From NCBI GenBank assembly GCA_006226685.1, contig SBGG01000056.1, positions 1 through 64,000 of the forward strand: a DNA stretch of 64,000 bases. Direction: 5' to 3'. Below are positions 56,213-64,000 of the stretch, piece after piece. Each line of letters begins with the position of its first letter. Within the stretch, counting starts at the first letter, position 1. The DNA comes from Sphingomonadales bacterium (GTDB lineage: Bacteria > Pseudomonadota > Alphaproteobacteria > Sphingomonadales > Sphingomonadaceae). The position numbers and the translations under genes were made by a program. The notes beneath the pieces are model-generated. The model was not told where the DNA came from and ran no database searches. It worked only from the letters and a program-made list of their open reading frames with translations.

Positions 56213-56974
56213 TCAGGCTTTGGCGGCAGTCGCAGCCGGACGTGCGGCGGCTGTCGGGGCAGCGGCGACCGTCGGACGGACCTGACCGCCGGAAACCAGA
56301 TAGCCCAGAACATCGACCGAGAAGCTGGCCAGATCTTCAGCGATCGACTTGTTGCGGCGCTGCAGCCAGTTATAGGCCAGAACCGCGGGAACGGCGACGG
56401 CCAGACCCAGAGCGGTCATGATGAGCGCTTCACCGACCGGACCGGCGACGGTATCGATCGAGGCCTGACCCGACGCGCCGATCTTGATGAGCGCGCGATA
56501 GATGCCGATAACCGTACCGAACAGACCGATGAACGGAGCGGTTGCGCCGACGGTCGCGAGGAAAGCGAGGCCACCGCCCAGCTTCGAGTTGATAGCGGCT
56601 TCCGAACGAGCCAGCGAACCGTGCAACCACTCATGGGCTTCAACCGGATCGGTCAGCTTGCCGTGCTGCTCCTGAGCGGCCAGGCCGTCATCGACGAGCT
56701 GCTTATAGGCAGTGTTCTTTTCCAGCTTGGCGCCACCTTCCTTCAGCGATGCAGAGCGCCAGAAGGTCTGATGAACCTTCTTGCCCTGACCGATGATCTT
56801 CTGCTGCTCGATGAGCTTGGTGAAGAGGATGTAGAAGGAGAAAATCGACATAAGGCAAAGAATGCCGAACACGGTCTGCGAGATGAGGCCGCCTTCACGA
56901 AGCGCGGCGGCGAGACCGTACGGGTTCGCCTCAGCAGCGGCAGGCGCAGCAGCCGCAAGAACGGAGATCAACAT
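56213..56974 (-). CDS. exbB: ExbB/TolQ/MotA-family proton channel protein
   Basis: 253 residues with three transmembrane helices: one near residues 30-50 (FGILCLMSIFSFYILF) and two that frame the pore (LAFLATVGATAPFIGLFGTVIGI and ALIMTALGLAVAVPAVLAY, each broken up in the fold). It forms the pentameric channel with ExbD that uses the proton gradient to drive TonB. The tail is Ala/Pro/Thr-rich (about 25 residues). AGAGGGA upstream supports the ATG. Confidence 0.93.
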   Translation of the reverse strand: MLISVLAAAAPAAAEANPYGLAAALREGGLISQTVFGILCLMSIFSFYILFTKLIEQQKIIGQGKKVHQTFWRSASLKEGGAKLEKNTAYKQLVDDGLAAQEQHGKLTDPVEAHEWLHGSLARSEAAINSKLGGGLAFLATVGATAPFIGLFGTVIGIYRALIKIGASGQASIDTVAGPVGEALIMTALGLAVAVPAVLAYNWLQRRNKSIAEDLASFSVDVLGYLVSGGQVRPTVAAAPTAAARPAATAAKA

Positions 56975-57025
56975 GGTAAAACTTCCCTCTCAAAACAAGA
57001 ATTGCAATGACAAAAAGACAAAGGA

Positions 57026-57685
57026 CTATTGCACAATCTTCCAGACGATACCCGGAGAGTTCCAGGTGGTCGCAATCTTGTTGCCATTTGAGTCCTCAGC
57101 CGGCCTGAAGCGTCCACGGCGCGAGAAAATCTCGCAGGTCTTCTGATCGAGATCATCCGATCCGCTCGACCTTGTAACCGAGCAATTGGACACACGGCCA
57201 TTTTCATCAATCGACAATCGCACAGCGACGGTACCCTCGCGTTCCTCACGCAATGCGCGGGAAGGATAGTCCCTGTCATTATCGAACCATCCGCCCGGAT
57301 TACCACGAGGCTCAACAGCCTTTGCGGGCTTGGGCGGAGCCGGCGGCGGCGGGGCCGGCGTCGGCGGCAGAACCGGAGGCAGAGGAACCGGCCTCGGCGC
57401 GGTCTGGATCACCGGAGCAACCGCCTGTGTCTGCACGATTGGCGGCGGAGCGACAACCGGCGGCGGCGGCATTTCGGCCGGCTTGGGAGGCGGCGGCGGC
57501 GGCGGTTCGTCCGGCGGCGGCGGCTCTTCCTTCACATCGATAACATTCAGCTGTTCAGCGGCTTTCTTTACATATTTCATGCCGAGACCGGTCACAAAAG
57601 CATAGCCGAGAACAACGTGAATAAGGGCGACGACGACTATCGAGATCGTACGACTCGATGTCTCCGAGTGGTCAGCGTAGGCCAT
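57026..57685 (-). CDS. tonB: TonB energy-transducer protein
   Basis: 219 residues. An N-terminal membrane anchor (ISIVVVALIHVVLGYAFVTGL, with the conserved histidine that couples to ExbB/D) is followed by a proline-rich spacer of about 75 residues that spans the periplasm and a C-terminal domain (YPSRALREEREGTVAVRLSI, then FRPAEDSNG) that contacts the TonB box of outer-membrane receptors. AAGGAG sits 12 bases before the ATG. No TonB-dependent receptor is within the window. Confidence 0.93.
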   Translation of the reverse strand: MAYADHSETSSRTISIVVVALIHVVLGYAFVTGLGMKYVKKAAEQLNVIDVKEEPPPPDEPPPPPPPKPAEMPPPPVVAPPPIVQTQAVAPVIQTAPRPVPLPPVLPPTPAPPPPAPPKPAKAVEPRGNPGGWFDNDRDYPSRALREEREGTVAVRLSIDENGRVSNCSVTRSSGSDDLDQKTCEIFSRRGRFRPAEDSNGNKIATTWNSPGIVWKIVQ

Positions 57686-57932
57686 CCAGCAACGACACTC
57701 CTTAACTCAGCTGCAGATTAACAAAAAAGACGACACCCGTTTTTAAGGGCCAAAAGGCAAGCGGATAACCGCGAACCCCAAGGCCCCCTGTACGTTCTAT
57801 GTATATTTACAATCTTCCTATCGCGCCCAACGGTTGGACGCAAACGCTTTATGACGTATTGCCTCACGGGAAACCGCAAAAATACGAAAAAGTTTGCGTG
57901 TGGCATGGAAAACACATGTGGAAAGTGGACAA

Positions 57933-58814
57933 ATGATGATTTCCCTACCGGTCGGGCGGATGCGCCGCAAAATACCATTCATATCTTTGATAGTATTGGC
58001 TATTTTGTCAACCCAAAGCGCAATCGCCACAGCGGCTCCGCCCACCCTCTCAGGCGAATCGAAATCGTCCGCTCTCGCCTCCTACGCTGATTCTGCAGAC
58101 CTCATCATCGCCTCCCCCCTTGTCATCAAGGCCCGGATCGAAGGGCGGAAGAAGGTTAACGTCGCAGCAGCAGAAGGTGGGGCATCGCCAATTTCCTATT
58201 ATCTGACAACCGCCCGGGTGGAGGCTCTGATTCGAGGAGACAGTGGCGTTGCCCCCACGCTGACCTTTCTTGTCCGGGATGTACCAAAGGGGCAGGTTCG
58301 GCCCGATTATCTCCGCAAGAAGGTCACCGTTATGCTGTTCGCCCGACCCGGCCGAAAACCCGGAGAAATACAGCTTACCTCTCGTAACGCGATCCAGCCC
58401 TGGACCGAGGATCTGGAACAAAAGGCTCGCTCCATCACGTCCGAGTTACTGCGCGCCGATTCGCCTCCGGCCATTATCGGCGTGGGCGATGCGTTCCACA
58501 TAGCGGGCACGATTGCCGGGGAGAGCGAAACCCAGATTTTCCTGAAAACGGAAAATGGTGCACCGGTTTCGCTTTCCATCCTGAGACGGCCCGGCGAAGT
58601 GCCGCATTGGGGCGTCTCACTGGGGGAAATTGTGGATGAATCGGCAGTCCCCCCTCCCACCGATACGCTGCTCTGGTACCGGCTGGCCTGTGCCCTGCCC
58701 CCCAAGCTGCCCAGCGAATCCACCCGCTCCCTGCCCCTGCTGGATGCTGAGGCGGCGAGGCGGGACTATAAACTGGTGCTGGAAAGCCTTGGCAGTTGCG
58801 GTCGCACATTGTAG
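57933..58814 (+). CDS. Unrecognised exported protein between tonB and hom
   Basis: About 293 residues. I do not recognise the family. A basic N-terminus with a hydrophobic stretch (RRKIPFISLIVLAILSTQSAIATAA) looks like a signal peptide. The remainder seems globular and beta-rich (YYLTTARVEALIRGDSG, LTFLVRDVPKGQ, KVTVMLFARPGR), and it ends with a conserved-looking helix ARRDYKLVLESLGSCGRTL (a C-terminal cysteine). Codon use and GC are native. The ATG at 57933 has a GGA-rich upstream region. It is divergent from tonB across about 250 bases. Confidence 0.75.
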   Translation: MMISLPVGRMRRKIPFISLIVLAILSTQSAIATAAPPTLSGESKSSALASYADSADLIIASPLVIKARIEGRKKVNVAAAEGGASPISYYLTTARVEALIRGDSGVAPTLTFLVRDVPKGQVRPDYLRKKVTVMLFARPGRKPGEIQLTSRNAIQPWTEDLEQKARSITSELLRADSPPAIIGVGDAFHIAGTIAGESETQIFLKTENGAPVSLSILRRPGEVPHWGVSLGEIVDESAVPPPTDTLLWYRLACALPPKLPSESTRSLPLLDAEAARRDYKLVLESLGSCGRTL

Positions 58815-58881
58815 CGGAGCCAAAACCCCGCGCCATTTGAGCGGGACCATTGATAGTCTGATCAGGTAACAGGACATAAAA

Positions 58882-60177
58882 ATGAAATATCAGCGCCCGA
58901 TGCGGGTCGGCCTCGTTGGTCTGGGAACAGTAGGCACGGGAGTCGTGCGCCTTCTCGAAACCAACCGGGAACTGATTAGCCGCCGCGCGGGCCGCCCGAT
59001 CGAGATCAGCGCCATATCGGCGCGTGATCGCACAAAGGATCGCGGCATCGATATTTCGGGTTTTCAATGGTTCGACAATATGAACGATCTCGCGCGCAGC
59101 GATGCGGTCGACATTGTCGTCGAACTGATCGGCGGGTCGGATGGACCGGCCCTCTCCCTGGCGCAGACGGCCCTGGGTGCGGGCAAGCCTCTTGTCACCG
59201 CCAATAAGGCGATGCTGGCCCATCACGGCATGGATCTCGCCCGGCTCGCCGAACAGGCCGCGATCCCGCTCAAATATGAAGCCGCTGTCGCGGGGGGAAT
59301 TCCGGTCATCAAGGGGCTGCGCGAAGGCGCCGCCGCCAATGAGATCGCCCATGTTTACGGAATCCTCAACGGCACCTGCAATTATATCCTCACGACGATG
59401 GAAAAGGCAGGCCGCGATTTTGGCGACGTGCTGAAGGAGGCGCAGGCGCTCGGGTTTGCCGAAGCCGACCCGACCTTCGACATTGATGGCATCGATGCCG
59501 CCCACAAGCTTTCTATCCTCGCCAGCCTCGCCTTTGGCACGCAGATCGATTTCGACAGCATCGACATCACCGGCATTCGCGACGTCACGGCGGACGACAT
59601 CAGGGAGGCCGCCGGGCTGGGGTATAAGATCCGGCTCGTCGGTGTCGCTGAAAATGGCGAGGACGGGTTGTTTCAGCGTGTTCACCCGATGTTGGTTCCG
59701 GTCGGCCATCCGCTCGCCCATGTCGATGGTTCGCTCAACGCCGTCGTGGCCAAAGGCAATTTTGTCGGCAGCCTCTTCTTCCAGGGGGCCGGAGCCGGAG
59801 AAGGCCCCACCGCCTCTGCCGTGGTCGCCGACCTTATCGATGTCGCGCGGGACGAATATGGCGATCCGTTTGCCATGCAGGTCGCCCAGCTGGCGCAGCA
59901 GCCCAAGGCCGACAGCGGCAAACGCGCCGGTCGCACCTATTTGCGTTTCATCGTGCAGGATCGCCGGGGCGTGCTGGCCGAGATTGCGGCCGCGATGCGC
60001 GATGCCGGTGTGTCGATCGAAAGCGTGATACAGCGGGGCGCCCAGCAGGACGGCTCCGTGCTGCTCATCATCGTCACCCATCACAGCGCGGAAAGCGCGA
60101 TTCGCCAGACACTTGATGCGCTTTCGGGGTCGGATGCCCTGATCGCCGCGCCGATGGTGATGCATATATTGGACTGA
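58882..60177 (+). CDS. hom: Homoserine dehydrogenase
   Basis: Reduces aspartate semialdehyde to homoserine in threonine, methionine and isoleucine synthesis. An N-terminal Rossmann domain (VGLVGLGTVGTGVV, about 8-21), TANKAMLA, the catalytic/substrate part (GGIPVIKGLRE, NGTCNYILTTME, GFAEADPTFDIDGIDAAHK) and a C-terminal ACT domain (RFIVQDRRGVLAEIAAAM) that allows threonine feedback. Length is 431 residues. AGGACA precedes the ATG. glpX follows about 100 bases on. Confidence 0.96.
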   Translation: MKYQRPMRVGLVGLGTVGTGVVRLLETNRELISRRAGRPIEISAISARDRTKDRGIDISGFQWFDNMNDLARSDAVDIVVELIGGSDGPALSLAQTALGAGKPLVTANKAMLAHHGMDLARLAEQAAIPLKYEAAVAGGIPVIKGLREGAAANEIAHVYGILNGTCNYILTTMEKAGRDFGDVLKEAQALGFAEADPTFDIDGIDAAHKLSILASLAFGTQIDFDSIDITGIRDVTADDIREAAGLGYKIRLVGVAENGEDGLFQRVHPMLVPVGHPLAHVDGSLNAVVAKGNFVGSLFFQGAGAGEGPTASAVVADLIDVARDEYGDPFAMQVAQLAQQPKADSGKRAGRTYLRFIVQDRRGVLAEIAAAMRDAGVSIESVIQRGAQQDGSVLLIIVTHHSAESAIRQTLDALSGSDALIAAPMVMHILD

Positions 60178-60281
60178 AACGGCTCTTGAACCGAATCGGG
60201 CGGAAGGCGCAAAGCCACTCTCGACAATCTGCTCCCCGCTCCCTATCGGGCAGGCCGAAACATATTAAGAGGACAGAAAAG

Positions 60282-61268
60282 ATGGTAGTGAAGGCTAGTT
60301 CGGTTCTCGACCGCGTGCTGGTGCTGGAAATGGTACGTGTTACCGAAGCCGCAGCAATCGCAGCCTCCCGGCTGATCGGGCGCGGTGACGAGAAAGCAGC
60401 CGATGCCGCCGCAGTCGAAGCCATGCGCATGGCCTTCAACGATCTGTACATGGATGGCACCGTCGTTATCGGCGAAGGCGAGCGCGATGAGGCGCCGATG
60501 CTCTATATCGGTGAGAAAGTCGGCTGCGCCATCGGTACGGGGCCGAAGATCGACATTGCTCTCGATCCGCTCGAAGGTACGACAATCACCGCCAAGGCGG
60601 GCCCCAACGCGCTCGCGGTGCTCGCCATTTCCGAGGAAGGCGGCCTGCTCAATGCGCCCGACGTCTATATGGACAAGCTGGCGGTTGGCCCGGGCTATCC
60701 CGATGACATCATCGACCTCAACAAGTCGGTGAAGGAAAATGTCGAGGCGGTTGCCAGGGCAAAGGGCGTGCAGCCCAATGAAATCATCGTTTGCGTCCTC
60801 GATCGTCCCCGTCATGAAAAACTGATCGCGGAATTGCGCGCCATCGGTTGCGGCATCATGCTGATCCCGGACGGCGACGTGGCCGGGGTGATTGCGACCA
60901 CCAATCCCGAAACCAACATCGACATCTATATGGGGTCGGGCGGCGCTCCCGAAGGCGTTCTGGCCTGTGCCGCGCTGCGCTGCGTCGGCGGTCAGTTCAA
61001 GGGTCGCCTGCTGTTCCGCAACGACGATGAGAAGGCACGTGCCCGCAAATGGGGCATCACCGATCTCGATAAGGTCTATGACCTCAAGGAACTGGCGAAG
61101 GGCGACTGCATCTTCGCCGCAACCGGCGTCACCGACGGATCTCTGCTGCGCGGTGTCAAGCGTTTGCCCGGCGGCCTGATGACAACCGACAGCGTGGTGA
61201 TGCGCGCCTCGTCCGGCACCGTTCGCTGGGTCAAGGGCGAGCATCGCAGCGAAAACAAGGATAAGTAA
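60282..61268 (+). CDS. glpX: Class II fructose-1,6-bisphosphatase (GlpX)
   Basis: Dephosphorylates fructose-1,6-bisphosphate in gluconeogenesis. Signature segments are DGTVVIGEGERDEAPML, the metal-binding IDIALDPLEGTT, LDRPRH and NIDIYMGSGGAPEGVL. Length from the ATG at 60282 is 328 residues, typical of class II. A clear AAGAGGAC ribosome binding site supports this start; a longer frame from 60186 is not family-like. It complements pckA elsewhere in the window as a gluconeogenic enzyme. Confidence 0.95.
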   Translation: MVVKASSVLDRVLVLEMVRVTEAAAIAASRLIGRGDEKAADAAAVEAMRMAFNDLYMDGTVVIGEGERDEAPMLYIGEKVGCAIGTGPKIDIALDPLEGTTITAKAGPNALAVLAISEEGGLLNAPDVYMDKLAVGPGYPDDIIDLNKSVKENVEAVARAKGVQPNEIIVCVLDRPRHEKLIAELRAIGCGIMLIPDGDVAGVIATTNPETNIDIYMGSGGAPEGVLACAALRCVGGQFKGRLLFRNDDEKARARKWGITDLDKVYDLKELAKGDCIFAATGVTDGSLLRGVKRLPGGLMTTDSVVMRASSGTVRWVKGEHRSENKDK

Positions 61269-61277
61269 GAATCGGCA

Positions 61278-61306
61278 GCCGGAGCATGGGAAACCATCGC
61301 TCCGGC
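61278..61306. terminator. Probable terminator hairpin after glpX
   Basis: GCCGGAGC (61278-61285) pairs with GCTCCGGC (61299-61306) in the gap between convergent glpX and the SDR gene. There is no T-run, so the hairpin is clear but the terminator role is inferred. Confidence 0.5.
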
Positions 61307-61329
61307 CCTGCCCGGCGTGAAATCCCCCC

Positions 61330-62097
61330 TTAGAGGCTGTAGCCGCCATCACTTGTCAGGGTCGTTCCGGTAATCGTGGCGGCCAGATCCGATAGCAGAA
61401 ACACTATCTGGCCTGCGATCTCGTCAGGCCGGGCATAGCGGCCCAGAGGCGTCGCCATTTCGGCTATTGCCCGGAATGCGGCCGCTTCGCCGCCTTTCTC
61501 CCGCACCAGATCCGCGAAGAAAGGCATCTCTCTCCAGACCGGCGTTTCAACCCCGCCCGGGGCGATTGCATTGACGCGGATAGCATCGGGTGCGCCTTCC
61601 TTCGCCGCCACTTTAGCAAGATGGATCATCGCCGCCTTCGACGCGCCATAAGCCGCGACGCCCGGCTCCGCCTTCACTCCGGAAGCGGAGGATGTGAGCA
61701 CGATGGCGCCTCCCCTCGCCTCCTGCTTCATCGCGCGCATCGCCGCCTTCAGCGTCAGAAATGCCCCATCGAGATTGACGGAGACGATCCGCCGCCATTC
61801 AGCGAAAGGCAGATCGACAATTGCTCCGGCACCGGCAATGCCCGCATTGACGACCGCGCAATCCAGTCCGGCCAGATCCGCCGCGATTGAATCCCACAAT
61901 GCTTCATCGGCAACATCGCCTGTTTGTTTCAGGCGCACGGCGTCGCCCAGACGATCGCACAGCGCATCGAGAGCAGGCCCATTGCAATCGACCAGCGCCA
62001 GCGCTGCGCCCCGTGCCGCCAGCGCCTCCGCCACGGCTTCGCCGATCCCGGAGGCCGCCCCGGTTATCAGGGCGTAACGCCCATCAAAAAATTCCAT
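61330..62097 (-). CDS. Short-chain dehydrogenase/reductase (classical SDR)
   Basis: 255 residues with the NAD(P) motif TGAASGIG (about 12-19), NAGIAGAG, the serine of VLTSSASG and the YxxxK motif YGASK, and the end TSDGGYSL typical of classical SDRs. The acidic VDCN after strand 2 suggests NAD rather than NADP. The substrate is unknown. The ATG at 62097 lies 8 bases from the permease stop, so it probably closes a three-gene operon with the ABC exporter. Confidence 0.85.
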   Translation of the reverse strand: MEFFDGRYALITGAASGIGEAVAEALAARGAALALVDCNGPALDALCDRLGDAVRLKQTGDVADEALWDSIAADLAGLDCAVVNAGIAGAGAIVDLPFAEWRRIVSVNLDGAFLTLKAAMRAMKQEARGGAIVLTSSASGVKAEPGVAAYGASKAAMIHLAKVAAKEGAPDAIRVNAIAPGGVETPVWREMPFFADLVREKGGEAAAFRAIAEMATPLGRYARPDEIAGQIVFLLSDLAATITGTTLTSDGGYSL

Positions 62098-62105
62098 CAA
62101 CAATC

Positions 62106-62882
62106 CTATTTCTTGAGACGATAGCCGGTCCGGAACACCCAGATCACCATCCCCGTACAGGCCAGCAGCATCGCGGCGATGACCGACAGGCTGATCCCGA
62201 TGGCGACATCGCCCTGACCGAAGAAGGTCCAGCGAAACCCGCTGATGAGATAGATAACCGGGTTGAACAGCGTAATCGTCCGCCAAGGATCCGGCAGCAT
62301 CGTGATGGTATAGAACGCCCCGCCGAGAAAGGTCATCGGCATGATGACCAGCAGCGGCACGAACTGAAGCTGTTCGAAACTTTGCGCCCAGATACCGAGA
62401 ATGAAACCAAACAGGCAGAAACTGATAGCGATCACCGCCATGAAGGCCAGCATCATCAGCGGGTGCAGCACCTCGACATCGACGAACAAATGGGCGGTCG
62501 CGAAAATCACCAGCCCGACGATCATCGATTTGCTCGCCGCCGCACCGACATAGGCGATGACGGTTTCAAGCGGGGAAAGCGGTGCCGAAAGTATCTCGTA
62601 GATGGTGCCGGTCCACTTGGGCATGTAGATACCGAAACTGGCGTTGAAGATGCTCTCCTGCAACATCGACAGCATGATGAGGCCGGGCACGATGAACGCG
62701 CCATAGGGAATGCCGTCTATCTCCGCCATGCGCGACCCGATGGCCGAACCGAATACGATGAAATAGAGCGAGGTGGTAATCACCGGCGTCATCAGGCTGG
62801 TCCAGAAAGTCCGGCCGAAGCGATGCAGTTCGAAACGGTATATGGCGGCAATGCCCCGCCAGTTGACGGCTGCTCCGCTCAT
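62106..62882 (-). CDS. ABC-2 type transporter permease
   Basis: 258 residues with six predicted transmembrane helices in the ABC-2 (NodJ/DrrB-like) arrangement: an N-terminal [12 protein letters not shown]-like stretch, [13 protein letters not shown], and [14 protein letters not shown] near the end. It forms a homodimer driven by the adjacent ATPase. Start overlaps the ATPase stop (ATGA). Substrates of this class include polysaccharides, lipids and drugs. Confidence 0.85.
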   Translation of the reverse strand: MSGAAVNWRGIAAIYRFELHRFGRTFWTSLMTPVITTSLYFIVFGSAIGSRMAEIDGIPYGAFIVPGLIMLSMLQESIFNASFGIYMPKWTGTIYEILSAPLSPLETVIAYVGAAASKSMIVGLVIFATAHLFVDVEVLHPLMMLAFMAVIAISFCLFGFILGIWAQSFEQLQFVPLLVIMPMTFLGGAFYTITMLPDPWRTITLFNPVIYLISGFRWTFFGQGDVAIGISLSVIAAMLLACTGMVIWVFRTGYRLKK

Positions 62883-63847
62883 GCCTTTTCCCCTTCCACC
62901 CCTTCGGTTCCCGCGGGGACATCCCCAGCGTGGACAAGGCCGACGAAAATATCCTCCAGCGAACTCTGCCTGGTGCTGAGATCGGTATAACCGATTCCGA
63001 GCGTATCAACCTCTCGCAACAATGCCGAAACGCCGCTCCCCTCCCCGGATCGGGCATCGAACAGATATTCGAGATCGCCTCCTTCCGATTTGAGGTTGAG
63101 GTTCCAGCGAGACAGCTCTGCGGGAATGGTGGCCAGCGGCGTTTCAAGATGAATGGTCAGCGTCTTGCTACCCAGCTTGTGCATCAGCGCATCCTTGTCC
63201 TCGACCAGCATCAGCCTCCCCTTGCTGATGACGCCGACGCGATCGGCCATCTCCTCGGCTTCCTCGATATAATGGGTGGTAAGGATGATGGTGACGCCGG
63301 TTTCGCGCAGTCTTCGCACCAGACGCCACATATCCTTGCGCAACTCGACATCGACCCCGGCTGTGGGTTCGTCGAGAAACAGGATGCGCGGTTCGTGTGC
63401 CAGCGCCTTGGCGATCATCACCCGTCGCTTCATGCCGCCGGACAATTCCATGATCTTAGCATCGCGCTTGTCCCATAATGTCAGGTCGCGCAGGATTTTC
63501 TCGATATAGGCATCGTCGCGCGGTTTGCCGAACAGTCCCCGGCTGAAACGCACGGTGGAGATCACTTTTTCGAAAGAATCGGTGTGCAGTTCCTGCGGCA
63601 CCAGTCCGATTGCCTCCCGCGTCGCACGATAATCGTGAATGATGTCGTGTCCGCCGACCAGCACCTGCCCGGAGGACGATGTGACCAGCCCGCAGATGAT
63701 GCTGATAAGTGTGGTTTTGCCCGCGCCATTGGGCCCGAGCAGGGCGAAAATCTCTCCCTCTTCTATATCAAGGTCGACGGAATGAAGCGCGACGTGGCCG
63801 GAAGCATAGGATTTGCCAAGGCCACGCACAGAAATGACGGACGACAT
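62879..63847 (-). CDS. ABC transporter ATP-binding protein (ABC-2 exporter, DrrA-like)
   Basis: 322 residues. The nucleotide-binding domain has Walker [13 protein letters not shown] (about 37-48), the Q-loop VPQE, signature [15 protein letters not shown], Walker [13 protein letters not shown] and the H-loop [12 protein letters not shown]-terminal extension of about 90 residues ([17 protein letters not shown] and later) is common in DrrA/NodI-type ATPases. The ATG at 63847 matches the family start; a longer in-frame start at 63913 does not. It overlaps the permease by four bases. Confidence 0.9.
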   Translation of the reverse strand: MSSVISVRGLGKSYASGHVALHSVDLDIEEGEIFALLGPNGAGKTTLISIICGLVTSSSGQVLVGGHDIIHDYRATREAIGLVPQELHTDSFEKVISTVRFSRGLFGKPRDDAYIEKILRDLTLWDKRDAKIMELSGGMKRRVMIAKALAHEPRILFLDEPTAGVDVELRKDMWRLVRRLRETGVTIILTTHYIEEAEEMADRVGVISKGRLMLVEDKDALMHKLGSKTLTIHLETPLATIPAELSRWNLNLKSEGGDLEYLFDARSGEGSGVSALLREVDTLGIGYTDLSTRQSSLEDIFVGLVHAGDVPAGTEGVEGEKA

Positions 63848-64000
63848 AAGGGAAGATTCTCTCGGCGCTGGATTTATGTCAGCAGAAGATAGGGCGATTG
63901 AAGGCACTGGCAAGCGCCTGACCGTGAGAAAGAAGAAAAGAGTCCGATTATCAGGCTGCCGCTTGCGCGGCCGCCATAGCGGCTTAGGACAGAGGAATGC

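Noticed and set aside
57702-57722. Two TTAAC motifs upstream of tonB resembling a CtrA binding site
   Set aside because: The spacing is 11-12 bases between TTAA cores instead of the required 7, so it does not fit the CtrA consensus.
63848-64000. Possible end of another gene at the right edge
   Set aside because: The minus-strand frame ending in a run of alanines has a stop just upstream; no supportable gene is visible before the window ends.

Overview
The window is about 64 kb of a GC-rich alphaproteobacterial chromosome, most likely from the order Sphingomonadales (Sphingomonas, Sphingobium, Novosphingobium or a relative). This rests on the gene order dusB(nifR3)-ntrB-ntrC-ntrY-ntrX-hfq-hflX facing mazG, an Hfq made of two tandem Sm domains (a trait reported for Novosphingobium), the chvI-chvG-hprK-rapZ-EIIA-HPr operon next to pckA, an ispD-ispF fusion, and a tonB-exbB-exbD-exbD operon. 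Genes are dense, many overlap by 4 bases (ATGA/GTGA), and most of the window is conserved housekeeping sequence.

Layout. 1-1.6 kb: debris of mobile DNA beside tRNA-Ser(TGA): the end of an apparent IS3-type element, a broken hypothetical gene, a primase-type (PriCT-2) fragment and the tail of an HD-domain gene. 1.9-11.6 kb (+): cell-wall enzymes (mltB, rlpA, dacC), then tmk-holB-metG-tatD-MBL hydrolase, a membrane aspartic protease and mazG. 11.6-20.9 kb (-): hflX, hfq, ntrX, ntrY, ntrC, ntrB, dusB (nitrogen and redox signalling). 21-27.6 kb: ispDF, cinA-like, COQ10-like, lipA, can, ndk, holC, pepA. 27.6-33.7 kb (+): lptD-surA-pdxA-rsmA. 33.8-38.2 kb (-): TPR protein, rsmB, guaB, citE-like. 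38.3-39.7 kb (+): SPFH/NfeD membrane pair. 39.8-46.7 kb: small helical protein, pckA (-), and the chvIG/PTS operon (+). 46.8-54.9 kb: rRNA/tRNA methyltransferase, MFS permease, MscS channel, enolase-superfamily epimerase, PHA depolymerase, ABC exporter, PilZ protein. 55.2-57.7 kb (-): the TonB energy-transduction operon. 57.9-61.3 kb (+): an unrecognised exported protein, hom and glpX. 61.3-63.9 kb (-): an SDR dehydrogenase and a two-gene ABC-2 exporter.

How it works together. Three regulatory blocks stand out. NtrBC/NtrYX with Hfq and HflX links nitrogen status to post-transcriptional control. ChvGI with a truncated PTS (HPr kinase, EIIA, HPr, RapZ) sits divergently from the gluconeogenic gene pckA. 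TonB/ExbB/ExbD powers outer-membrane uptake, while LptD and SurA build the outer membrane.

I found no complete unknown multi-gene system. The points most worth a second look are the double Hfq, a large inverted repeat that abuts the dusB start codon and overlaps its putative ribosome binding site, the chimeric gene debris beside tRNA-Ser, an in-frame 21-bp tandem repeat at the start of rsmA, a 55-bp antisense coding overlap, and the unidentified exported protein next to tonB. All calls come from reading the sequence; no database search was run.
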